Below, piece after piece: positions 21,866-31,659 of a DNA stretch of 64,000 nucleotides. This DNA comes from Pterobdella sp. o SKG-2022 (lineage: Eukaryota; Annelida; Clitellata; Hirudinida; Piscicolidae), in NCBI GenBank assembly GCA_964035795.1, contig OZ038321.1:9700294-9764293 (forward strand), given 5' to 3'. The notes beneath the pieces were generated by a model, which searched no databases, had not been told where the DNA came from, and was given only the letters and a program-made list of their open reading frames with translations. How positions within the stretch are numbered: the stretch's first letter is position 1; each line of letters starts with the position of its first letter. A program made the translations under genes and the position numbers.

Positions 21866-24800
21866 AAATTAATAATAATAATTTACGAGGTTTATTATAG
21901 TGATGTTTAACCCAGAGAGTCTCAAGATCACTTGATATTTTTAAAATATTTTATTATAATAATAGGTTATAACAGCTTAATATTTTTTAAAAAAACTATT
22001 TTTAGCCTCTTTCCTAACCCTTCTTAAGTCTTCTGGCAAGCCGTTCCACAAACTTGGGTCTTCAACCTCAAACCTACGCTTTCCAATACTAGACATTTTT
22101 GACTTAGGTACGTATAAATTGGTTGAGTCCGAAGATCTAAGCTTTCGCCTTTCAGGTATTTCAGAGATAGGTATATGAGTCTTTCCGATATGTATTTTGG
22201 ACCATATCCTAGCCTACATTTAAATACAAGTAATAATATTTTATAAACTACCCTATCCCTAACTTTGACCCAATGCAATTTTTTCAAAACTGGAGTTATA
22301 TGGTCAAACTTCCTTGTTCCTGTAATTAACCTGGCTGTAATGTTGATAAGAGACTGGACTTTACACAGCTGCGTTTCAGGAAACCCAGCTAACAAAGTGT
22401 TGCAATAATCTATTCTGCTCAGAATCAAAGCAACAGCAAGGGTCCTCAACGATTCATAAAAAAGACATTTCTTAATGGACCTTATCTGCCTGAAAGCTGA
22501 GAAGCCTGCTTGCAACATCTTACTTATAAGTGAGTTTATGCTCAAGTCTCTATCCATGAAAACACCCAGGCTCTTGACACTTTTTGAAGGTGATATGAAA
22601 GTATCCAGTATCCTTATCTGTTTGGTTGGTAACTTGTTCACCTTTCTCAAAGAAGAAAACCAAATAGCTTCAGTTTTGGATCTATTGAGTTTAAGACTAT
22701 TGGATTCCATCCAGACTGCCATCTCATCGACACAGTCAGACAATCTGTTCTGCAATTGCTCCGTTTCACCAGGGACACAACTAGAATACAATTTTGTGTC
22801 ATCTGCATATTGGTGAAAACTCAAGTTATGTCTTTGTGCAATTTTTTCTAGATCACTAGAATACAGACTAAATAAGAGCGGGCCGATTACAGAACCTTGT
22901 GGCACACCAGTATGGAGATGAAATAAATTAGTCCTTAAGCCATTATTAGTAATATAATAACACCTATTATTTAAATAGCTCTTTTACCATTCTAAGACTA
23001 GACCCTTAAAACCGAATTTTGAATATAGCTTATTTATTAAAATATTATGATTAACTAAATCAAAAGCTGAGGAAAGATCCAACAATATCAAAAGACTAAA
23101 CCTACCTTCATCAGCTGCTTTTAAAATATCCATGTGGATTTTTGTGGTAGCAGTTTCTGTTGAATGAAAAGAGCGATAAGCAGACTGAAATCTCGGAAAA
23201 AGATCATTTTCAACCAAATAACAACGTGTCTTTTCTAAAACCAACCGTTCCAGTATTTTTGATAAGACAGGGACATTTGAAATTGGTCTATAGGAGGATG
23301 GCTGAAATTGGTTCAGATTGGGTTTTTTCAATATCGGCGTCACACAGGCTAACTTCAAACCTTGAGGAAAAGTTTCTGATTTAAAAGAGGAATTGAAGAT
23401 GCTAACTAAAAAAGGTGCTATCAAGCTTAGTATTCGTTTCAATAGCCAAGTTGGGATCGGATCTAAAGCACACTGTTTATTTGGTAAGTTTTTGATCATC
23501 TTTACTACCTCTTCATCCACCTCAAAAAAATCGTACAACACTGAAGACTTGGATGAAACCTCAATTTGAAATAGATCACCATCTACACTTTTGACCTCAC
23601 CAATTTTATCATCCAAGTATTTCTTAAAACTACCAATTTCTATTCCTTTACCTTCACCTGCCTTACGCCTACCAGCAACCTCATTTATGTATTTCCAAGT
23701 TGTCACTGACTTGTTTTTACATTCAAATAGCTTAAGATCCCAAAACTCCTTACTCTTCTTTCTACATAGACATTTGTAAAGATTCTTCTGCCTGAACCAT
23801 GTCTCACGATCAGTTGTTGAATGAGACCTCAAGTACTTGCGCTCCAACTTTCTTGTTATGCATTTAGAAATCTTACATTCCTCATCAAACCAAATATCAG
23901 AGGGTCTCTGATGAATTCTTACCATTTTCTCAGAAATGAGTTCATCTAAAATGTGCTTCAAAGTTGAGAAATACTTGCTCACAGCAGAATCTAAACTCAA
24001 GTCTGTTGAAACTATCAAAGGAGTGTTCAGCAGCTTGGAAATAAACTTTTCAACATCCAAATCTTTCCACCTTCTCACCTTGAATGTTTTGTACACTAAA
24101 GCAGGTACTTTCAGTTGACTCTTCCACATCAAGACCTTATGATCTGAGAAGGAAACATCAAAACAATCAACTTTGAATCCAGCCTTAGTGGCCACTACAT
24201 CCAACCAGCCACCCTGTTCATGAGTTGGTTCTGCTACACAAGACTTGAAATCATGCATGTGAAGGATATTCTTAAAGTTTTCTGCATCCTTATCTGCAGT
24301 ACACTCCAGATGAAAATTGAAATCCCCTAATACTTCTTCATTATAAGATGACATTATATTCATGATTTCTTCGAACTCTGCAAAAAAATCATGAGAAGCA
24401 TAGCCAGTTCTGTAAACAACCAAGCCTATAAAAGATTTCAATTTGGAGCTTACTCTCACACACATAAATTCAAAAGTGCTAGCTTTCAGAAGAACATCAA
24501 TCATTATTGCATTTATTTTTGGTTTTTTCAAAAAAACTAGTCCACCATGATTAGTTTTTAGAGACTTCACAGACTCAAAGCTTCTAGATCTAGCCTTTTC
24601 AAAAACTAATATCCCTTTTTGCCTCAGAATACTTGAGCATACTGAATCTGAGTCATGCCAAGTTTCAGCCAAAAATAAACCAGCCAACTTGTATTCACTC
24701 ATCAAGTCTAGAACTTCTTCAATTTTATTGTGTAGAGATCTAACATTAAGAAATCCCAAAGTTAGATCTTCAACAACCCTCAACCCATGCCTTTCAACCC

Positions 24801-25060
24801 TTTTTCCTCTCATCATTTTCTTTCTCACACTTCTACCACTTCTCTTACCCCTTTTTTTCTTCTTTTTAATCTTACTTACATCTTCTATTTTGCCTAAGCC
24901 TAATTCATCTATATGCCTCTTTATATCTTCATTTAAACTAATTATATCATTATTGTATTTGAGTAAATCTATCATTATTTTTAAAAATAAATAAAAATAT
25001 TCATACTATGAAAAAATTTAACGTATAAAGTAAAGAAACTTACCCTGTTTTGGCAGGTGA
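21866..25060 (-). mobile_element. CR1/L2-like LINE, nearly intact ORF2
   Basis: A minus-strand non-LTR retrotransposon. The ORF2 spans 24975 to 22024 in one frame, broken by a single in-frame TAA (22984-22986). The 3' UTR extends to an ATT-rich tail near 21866-21885. The 5' region above 24975 holds no ORF1, so the copy is 5'-truncated or its ORF1 is lost. Penelope-like RT pieces flank it on both sides (21.5 and 25.3 kb, both plus strand), consistent with nested insertion. It lies outside the ABCG-like coding exons, upstream of exon 1. Confidence 0.85.
22024..24975 (-). pseudogene. CR1/L2-like ORF2: APE endonuclease plus reverse transcriptase
   Basis: About 984 codons with one internal stop. 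The lysine/arginine-rich N-terminus (residues 30-70) is followed by an APE endonuclease: LGFLNVRSLHNKIEEV, LAETWHDSD (catalytic Glu), GLVVYRTGY, VLGDFNFHLE and FSDHKVLMW (SDH). The RT follows: DPIPTWLLKR, SYRPISNVPVLSKILERLV, STETATTKIH, LLILLDLSSAFDLVNH (motif A), a TAA in LVLEW-stop-KSYL, GVPQGSVIGPLLFSLY, QYADDTKLY (intact catalytic YADD), LKLNRSKTEAIWF and KSLGVFMD. The C-terminal thumb region ends at a TAA near 22024. Length and motif order match a full CR1/L2-type ORF2, so decay is slight: this looks like one of the youngest coding elements here. A closely related, more broken copy is at 55.1-57.3 kb. Confidence 0.88.
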
Positions 25061-25309
25061 TAAATTTAATCCGAAAACTTGAGCAGTATCCAACTTACCA
25101 ATATTTTTATAAAAAGTAAAAGTAAAATAATATAAAAACTTATCAGCTTTAAAAAAATATTGCGTTCAAACCCTATAAAAAACGAATTTAAAATGTTGTA
25201 TAAAACCGTCGCGGCAATTTCTCGCCAGGTTAAAATTCATCAGAAAAAATTATTTTCAGCGAATGGAAAACTCTACAGGCAGATTGATGGTGTCACGATG
25301 AGAGGTACA

Positions 25310-25570
25310 CATTCTGTGGTGTTCACAGGGTGATTTTTCAACTATATAGAACAACAAATCGTAAGACTATTAGAGCCAATTTTTTACAGAAGATCTGTAG
25401 ATGACATCTTCGTCAAAATATATAAACTTAAGGATTTTTTATATAAAAGGCTCAATAATATCCATTAGTCACATTTGTAAAAAAAACCACCAAATTTTTA
25501 GATACAAAACTTCATAAAACTATATATGGTGGCAGCAACTCGTCTTCAAGTATTGACATTGCTTTACAAA
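25310..25570 (+). pseudogene. Penelope-like RT catalytic-region fragment
   Basis: The plus strand reads NYIEQQIVRLLEPIFYRRSV then DDIFVKIYKL, followed by KRLNNIH. The RT motif C of Penelope-like elements is usually preceded by aromatic/basic residues and reads YVDD or FVDD; here it is SVDD. The downstream frame-shifted KPPNF...LHKTIYG resembles the ..FLDT......g region. It is short and interrupted. It could belong to the same original element as 21490-21800. Confidence 0.55.
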
Positions 25571-28212
25571 CAGTTTCTGACTCGAAGGTGGATTTTCAAA
25601 CTTGCAGAAGACTTGCATACCTTCCCACAATTGCCACATATATAAAAAGGTTCGGGATTTGGGATAGATAGATGAGTGAGAGTATTGGAAATGTTGACTT
25701 TTTCATGCCTTTCCATGCCACCTACACTTTTGAAAACTTTGCCACAAATGTTACAAATGGCATTAGGCAAATAGAATTCTGACGATTAGTGTGCACTGTG
25801 CTGGCCTTCTCATGCTTGGCCGAAGAAACACGACGTCGATGGAACCTCAAATGACTCAAAAAACCCGCCCTGCTCAAACATGGTTTCCCACCTTGACCGC
25901 ACGTTAGTTCTGTTACATGCACAGTGATGTTTCCTTTTTGAAGATCGCATTTAAGCCTAGCGTGTTCCCATCTGCTTTCCTCAAAACGACCGGTTGCTTC
26001 AAAAATTGATTTCCTCCAAGTTAAACTGTTTTTCGCTTGTGTTTCCCATGATTCGAAGCTTATGTCGCATTTTTGGAGGTTTGTTTCAAGCAATCTTTGA
26101 ATAGTTTTTTGGGTTTGTGAGCCAATCTTTCCCATCGGGAAGTTGATCATGAATTGTTTGCTTTGGAATCTGTTCGTCGGGCTATATTACTAAGTGTGCA
26201 TTCCATCTGAGCTGTTGCTTGGAAATTAGAACTTCGATGCTACAGATATTTGCCATCTCAAATATTTAGGTGTCGCTGGTGTGCATCTGCCATTTTATGC
26301 CCAGAATCTTACGCAGACACTGTTGGTAAAAACGCTCAAGTTGTTTCAGGTGCCTGCTCTTTGTGTTCCAAGTTTCACTAGCATAAAGAAAGACAGTTAG
26401 AACACACGCATTATAAACTTTAACCTTCGTGCGCTTAAAAACACTATGGCCACTCCAAAGACGCTTATGCAAGATGCAAAATGCGTGGTTGGCTTTGCTT
26501 ATTTTTAAGCACACCTCATCATTAATGAGTTACTGCAATTGAGAGTACAGCCAAGATATACAAACTTTGGAACGACTGCCAGCTTTCGTCCGTAGACATA
26601 GCTTGATGGCTTGACATATGTTTTTCCAGGAGTTGGTTCGTACATCAAAACAGTTTTCTTCAAATTAATAGTCAACTCTAACGCAATGCACGCAGCTTCA
26701 AAAGAGTCCATCAGGTGCTGTATTTCCTTTAAACTGTGAGTCAAAAAAGCACAGCCGTCTGCATAAAGTAATTCACGTATTACGCTCATCATTGTTTTGG
26801 TTCTGGCAGTGAAACGTTTGATGTTAAAAAGCTTTCCAGTGGCTTGATAGTAAATGTAGACACCTTCGCTACTGTTCTTGAAAGTTAATTGAAACACCAT
26901 AGAAAAATAAAGCGCAAATAGTGTTGGAGCTAGTGTATCTTTCTGCTTGACACCGTTTCCTACAATAAAATTTCTGCAAGTTTGTCTCTGATATTCAGAG
27001 TAGTTTTCATGTCGTGGTGGAAAATTGTTTAGATAGAAACCAACTTCTCTGGACAGCCTAACTTTCCAAGAATCAACCAAAGAGCGTCACGGCTTAATGT
27101 GTTAAAGGCCTTAGTGAGGTCAATGAACACTTGAGAAAGATCTTTGCACTGTTCCTGAAATTTTTCTTGCAGTTGTCTGATTTTGAATATTATATCAACT
27201 GTCCCTCGACCACTTCTAACCTCACACTGGGTTTTTGGCAAAACATTATCGGCAATGTGAAGGTTAATTCTTTTGAAAATAATGCGACTAAGAATTTTAC
27301 CCACAACTGATAAAAGTGAGATTTATCGGTAGTTACTGCAATCATTTTTTAGGACCCTTTCACTTATAAAGCACAACTAACAAAGTGTTTCTCCAATCTT
27401 CAGGAATAGTCTCAGTTCTCCAAGCTGTTTGTAATAAAGAAGTCAGACGCCCCATCAACACTAGACCAGCACAATGAAAGAATTCTGCAAATTCATATCA
27501 GGGGACTTACCAGAGTTCAGTTTTTGAACAGCCTCATCTACTTCCTGTGATATAATTTCGTCACCTAAAGCGTTTTCAACCGGTCCGTTTGAATGGATTC
27601 ATTTAGATCTGAATTAAATACTGAAGGTCTATTTAGAAGATCGTCAAAGTGTTCTTCCCATCTGTTTAGAATACCGGATGGGTCGCGAATGAGATGCGTA
27701 TTATCTTTGTTCTCAAAGGCGGGATAGAGAAGCTAGAAAGGCCATAAACCTCGCGCAATAGACAGTAAAATACTCTGGTTTTCTTAGTGCCAGCTGCTAA
27801 TTGGATTTCATTAGCCCTCTTACTCCACCAAGTATTTTACCTCTTTTTCAATTTGCGTTGTATTTCGGTTTTGATGGTATTAAGCCTGGATTTCAAACTT
27901 AACAATTTATGAGAGCTAGTCACACACTTGGACAAAGCATTATATGTCTTTGACATGATTTTTAGTAATGGCTGTATTGTCACGTTGTTTTCATCGAACC
28001 AGTCTCGATTTTTACGCTTTCTAAAACCCAGTATTCTTTCACAATCACTATATACAGAGACCTTAAAATCTTTCCATGAATTTTCGCAGGTTTTATTTTC
28101 TATTTCCCTCACTAGCTTTTTTTTTCAAATCAGCATTTTTTAGACCAGCTACGTTAAGACGTTTAGGTAACTGGTTCCACAACTACGGTTCCTAGGCTTA
28201 GCCACAAAGTTC
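25564..28212 (-). pseudogene. APE-type LINE with two C-terminal C2H2 zinc fingers
   Basis: Minus strand from 28212: end of the endonuclease (FVAKPRNRSCG), NRDWFDENNVTIQPLL, KTEIQRKLKKR, then decayed RT: RINLHIADNVLPKTQCEVRS (27.2 kb), FIDLTKAFNTLSRDALW, NGVKQKDTLAPTLFALYF, RELLYADGCAFLTH, NLKKTVLMYEP, KFVYLGCTLNCS. The post-RT part reads YASETWNTK and RFYQQCLRKILGIKWQ. The C-terminus (25564-25770) has two C2H2 fingers: CNICGKVFKSVGGMERHEK and CGNCGKVCKSSASLKIHLR. The catalytic YADD is YADG. The copy is 5'-truncated and has at least five frame breaks. It belongs to the family seen at 14.8-17.0 kb and provides the 3' half missing there. Confidence 0.85.
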
Positions 28213-28439
28213 AACAGTAAAACTTCAGATTATGAGGTTATTAGAAAAACACGTGAAAAAATTTTTTAAGATCAAATCTTAAAAAGTAAAATCTAGTCAT
28301 AATTCATTAGCAATGTCATTTAGAACAGTTGTGAATTTAAAGATGTAAATTATAAAAATTTTTTAATGGTACAATCATGTAAGATTGTTCCATTTTATAA
28401 CATCAACTCTAATTTTATTTTAAGAATTTTTGAAAGGGG

Positions 28440-28830
28440 AAGTTATTGTTTGATGTTATAATTCGGAGCTTAACCTCTGCTCCCCTTTTTTGTATTTTCC
28501 GTAATAGTAAGACCCAGGCTTCGATATTTGAATAGCATTGTGGTTTCTGATTAGTATATTCTGTATTTTTATCTCTAAACTTTCACGAACCAGAAGCTTT
28601 TTTTGTAAAGTATTTTTTTGGGATAAAGTTGAAATTATATCTGGTTTTTCCAGGTTTATTTTTCCATGATTGCATTGGCAAGCATGCTTTGTTATTCCCG
28701 ATATTGCATGTTCTGGCTTTTTTGGTGATATTTTTGTTTTATGTTGCTTTATTTGATGTCTAATGTTTACCCTTATTTGACCAATGTATGATTTGGTGGC
28801 ATTAATAGAACTAATCTAACGCCGAAAGAT
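28440..28830 (-). pseudogene. Penelope-like GIY-YIG endonuclease fragment
   Basis: Minus strand: TKSYIGQIRVNIRHQIKQHK, then HAISGITKHACQCNHGKINL and EKPDIIST, then ESLEIKIQN. YIGQ.....R...H is the core of the GIY-YIG nuclease. The Cys-His cluster (HACQCNH) and the conserved glutamate of E.LEI complete the expected domain. It is in one frame for about 100 residues, but the leading GIY half and the RT are missing. The neighbouring plus-strand RT piece at 28.99-29.29 kb is in inverted orientation to it. Confidence 0.7.
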
Positions 28831-28989
28831 ATAACGAACTCAATATGACTTTGTTTGTCCGCATCAGAATTCTTGTACGACGACCAGCTTTATACAAAAG
28901 AGGATTCACGACCAATCGGCCTGTCATATGGCTCCTATAGCCCTATTTCAGATAGATCATACAATAAAAAAAAGCCAAAAAATTGGTTA

Positions 28990-29290
28990 GAAAAAGAAAG
29001 ATAAAACTCTCTAGACTCTCAAAAGTGTATATGGATCATGAATTTTGGATAATGAAAAAAAAACAAGACAAACACCTCACACATCAATTTCATGCATCTT
29101 AGTGAAGTTGAAAAAAATTTTAAATTCACCGTTAAGATCGAAAATAATTCCAAACTGCCTTTTTAGATACTCTTATAATTAGAGAAAAAAATGGAACATT
29201 AAAAACAACCGTTTATCGAACACCTTTTAACACAGGACTGACCATCAACCCCAAATGCTTCAAACAGAAATTAAAATAGATCTCATAGAA
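28990..29290 (+). pseudogene. Penelope-like RT C-terminal fragment
   Basis: The plus strand reads FMHLSEVEKNFKFTVKIENN then SKLPFLDTLIIREKNGTLKT and TVYRTPFNTG. The pattern ...nFKFT.E.E....lPFLD.li.r...g.l.t.VYRkPt.Tg is the conserved region after the catalytic site in Penelope-like and related RTs. The stretch up to the threonine-rich VYR motif is preserved in one frame except for a stop near 29104. It faces the minus-strand GIY-YIG piece at 28.44-28.83 kb, so one element was rearranged or two copies sit head to head. Confidence 0.65.
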
Positions 29291-29479
29291 TAGAAAAATC
29301 CCACATAATTTTACTATTAACAACTTTCAAAAAATTTTAAATCTATGTTTTTTTTCTTTAAATTTTTTACTGTTCTGAATGAATTGGCTAATGAATTAAG
29401 ACAAGGTTTTACTTGTTGAAAATTTTAGTTTGATAAAAAACTTCTTTACGTGTTATTCACAAAAACTTGTTTGAAGGTA

Positions 29480-30443
29480 AGATGAATGACAAAAACACAC
29501 AAACCCCCTTTCGAAATCAACATAGGGATCTCTCAAGGAAATGGACTCTCATCCATTCTTTTCACAATTTACTTGGAAGCAGCACTGCGCACTTCCAAAT
29601 CTAAAGTAACAAACCATATAAAGCTAGATCACAGCTACACAAACCTAAAACTATTGACACCAGCAAAAATGGTAGGATATGCTGACAATCTAGATTTCAT
29701 TGGTAGAGACAAACAGCAACTACTTAACCTAGAAAGCAAACTGAAAAATGAGTTCTCGAACTGGAACCTCAAAATCAATACCGACGGAACTCATCAAAAT
29801 ATCTAAATCAAAAAATACCTGTAAAACGAGAAAAAACTAGGCTCTTTCCTTGATGACTTTAAAGATATTGAGAGTAGAAAACAACTTGCCCAAACTGCGA
29901 TGAGTAATTATAGAAAATATGCATGAAAGGGTAAAAGCTAAAGATAAGCAAAAAAAGTTCGAGTCTATAATTCCTATGTTAAACCAGTTCTCACCTACAA
30001 CTTTTCAGCATGGGCAGTCAACAAAAATATAGAAGCTAAGATTGACGCATTCCACCGCAAACAGCTTAAGAGAGTGATCGGTATCTACTATCCCAATAGA
30101 ATCAGCAACAAAGAATTATACAAAAAAACAAATAGCATACCTCTTTCAATTGAAATTGCTGGTGCAAGATGGAGGATGTTGGAACATATCCCAAGAAGAC
30201 CTGATACGCCAGCATTCCAGGCTACGAAGCAGTACTATGTCACATCAAATAAGAAAAAATCTCAAGCAGACCTTTAACCACCCTACTACAGATATTAAAA
30301 AAGTTGTCAAATTCATCCCAAAAGTAAAACTAGAAAGCTCAGGTGATTTCGAAACCATTTTTCTTTATGCCCAACAGAAAGTTTTCTGGAGAAGAATTGT
30401 GAAGAAATTTACCCAAGAGAAACTCAGTCAACTAAACGACTAG
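29480..30443 (+). pseudogene. LINE RT fragment with mutated YADD (YADN)
   Basis: Plus strand: PPFEINIGISQGNGLSSILF (motif B, normally QGDGLSP), TIYLEAALR, MVGYADNLDFIGRDKQQL, NWNLKINTDGTHQN; then in shifted frames VYNSYVKPVLTYNFSAWAV, IDAFHRKQLKRVIGIYYPN, and RWRMLEHIPRRPDTPAFQA. This is the RT palm through the post-RT domain. The second catalytic aspartate is asparagine, and D in QGDG is N, so it is catalytically dead apart from its frame breaks. It belongs to the same broad group as the minus-strand piece at 6.06-6.69 kb (FHR..L.R.I.I.WP; LGH..R.P..TPA). Confidence 0.75.
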
Positions 30444-30457
30444 AGCAACTCGATGGA

Positions 30458-30548
30458 GATATTATTATTACTATTATTATAATTATAAACATTATTATTA
30501 TTATTTTTATCATTATTTCTATTATTATAATTGAAATTATTATTCTTC
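30458..30548. repeat. (ATT)n-rich microsatellite
   Basis: Imperfect repeats of ATT with interruptions directly follow the LINE 3' end at 30443. LINEs of several clades carry such short repeats as their 3' tail, so this may be the tail of that element. Confidence 0.8.
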
Positions 30549-30555
30549 AAATCAA

Positions 30556-30852
30556 AATCAAATCAATGAAGAGTATGATTATAGTGGCATCAACTTCAGA
30601 AGTTTCTAGACCACTGAGTATTATGAACTTTGAATGCAACTATAATTAAATGAACAAAGCAGTTAACTAAGATTATATGAAGCAAAGGTCTGTTAATTGA
30701 AACAAAAGCAATCATAATAATACTTATATAAATGACATTTAAAAAACTGAGTTGATTTTATGAATGTATGAAAATAATTGCATCTGTGATAATAAACAAA
30801 AAAATATATATAGATGAAACTTCAAATAAAATATTTTGGGCAATCAAATATT
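30556..30852. mobile_element. Solo terminal repeat of the long-TIR DNA transposon family
   Basis: Starts with aatcaaatcaa and continues with gtatgattatagtggcatca, then gtttctagaccactgag, aactgagttgattttatg and tatatatagatgaaacttc. It matches the left arm of the complete element at 9124-9535, with a deletion in the middle. No interior or opposite arm follows, so it is a partial copy or a product of recombination. Confidence 0.8.
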
Positions 30853-31655
30853 ATATATATTATATTTATTTTTATCATTATTAATATTAATAATAATAAT
30901 AAAAGTAATAAGAATAATAATAAGAGTGGCTGTAACAGTTGACAGTATTTTTTGTTAGAACTTTTAACTAAATTCAAGAAAAATTTTTAACGAAAATAGG
31001 TTGAGAAGCTTTAAAAAAATACAGTTTTTCTTTTATTGAAAAAATTCAACTACAAAAAAATATTTTTAAAAGTTATTGCTTCAAGAGGATGCTTCGAACA
31101 TCAAGAAAACACTGAAAACTCTGAAAAAAAATTATCAGAAAGTGATTTGAAAAAACAGATTTGCAAAGTTGAAAATAAAATCTGAAATCACGTCATTCAA
31201 TAGGATATTTCAAATTTTTAAATTATTCCGAAATAATAAAAAATGGCCATGTTCGACCATAGACAAGAAAAATGACAAGCAAAGAAATTAATTAAAATTG
31301 AATAATTAGATATATGTATAAATAAAATTAATTAATTAAAAATAATTTTAAAACACAATGATGGAAAAATTTGGTTTAAAAAAAATAGTAAATGAAAATA
31401 AATATCACGAAATAAATGAAGCGCATACCGATGATAGAGAACACAACGAAAGTTGAAAAGAAGTTCCAAGCAGCACATAGCTGTTTTAAATTGGATCAAT
31501 CATAGACTTTGAAAAATGTTAGTTTTTTTTTTCTTGAAAATATTCATAAAATAAGCTATGAAAGAAGTATGGAGAGAACTGGCAATAGCAGTAAATAGAC
31601 CGACGATTTTAACCGATATAAATCAAAAAGAGAAAAAATAAAGATAAAAACAGCT
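30853..31655. other. AT-rich sequence, nothing recognised
   Basis: Low-complexity sequence between the solo terminal repeat and the restriction-endonuclease LINE. No coding sequence was recognised. Confidence 0.4.
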
Positions 31656-31659
31656 ACTA

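Noticed and set aside
24689..24994. Plus-strand frame of 101 residues and similar frames at 22475-22816 and 23160-23384
   Set aside because: Shadows of the minus-strand CR1/L2-like ORF2; leucine/serine-rich antisense frames without motifs.
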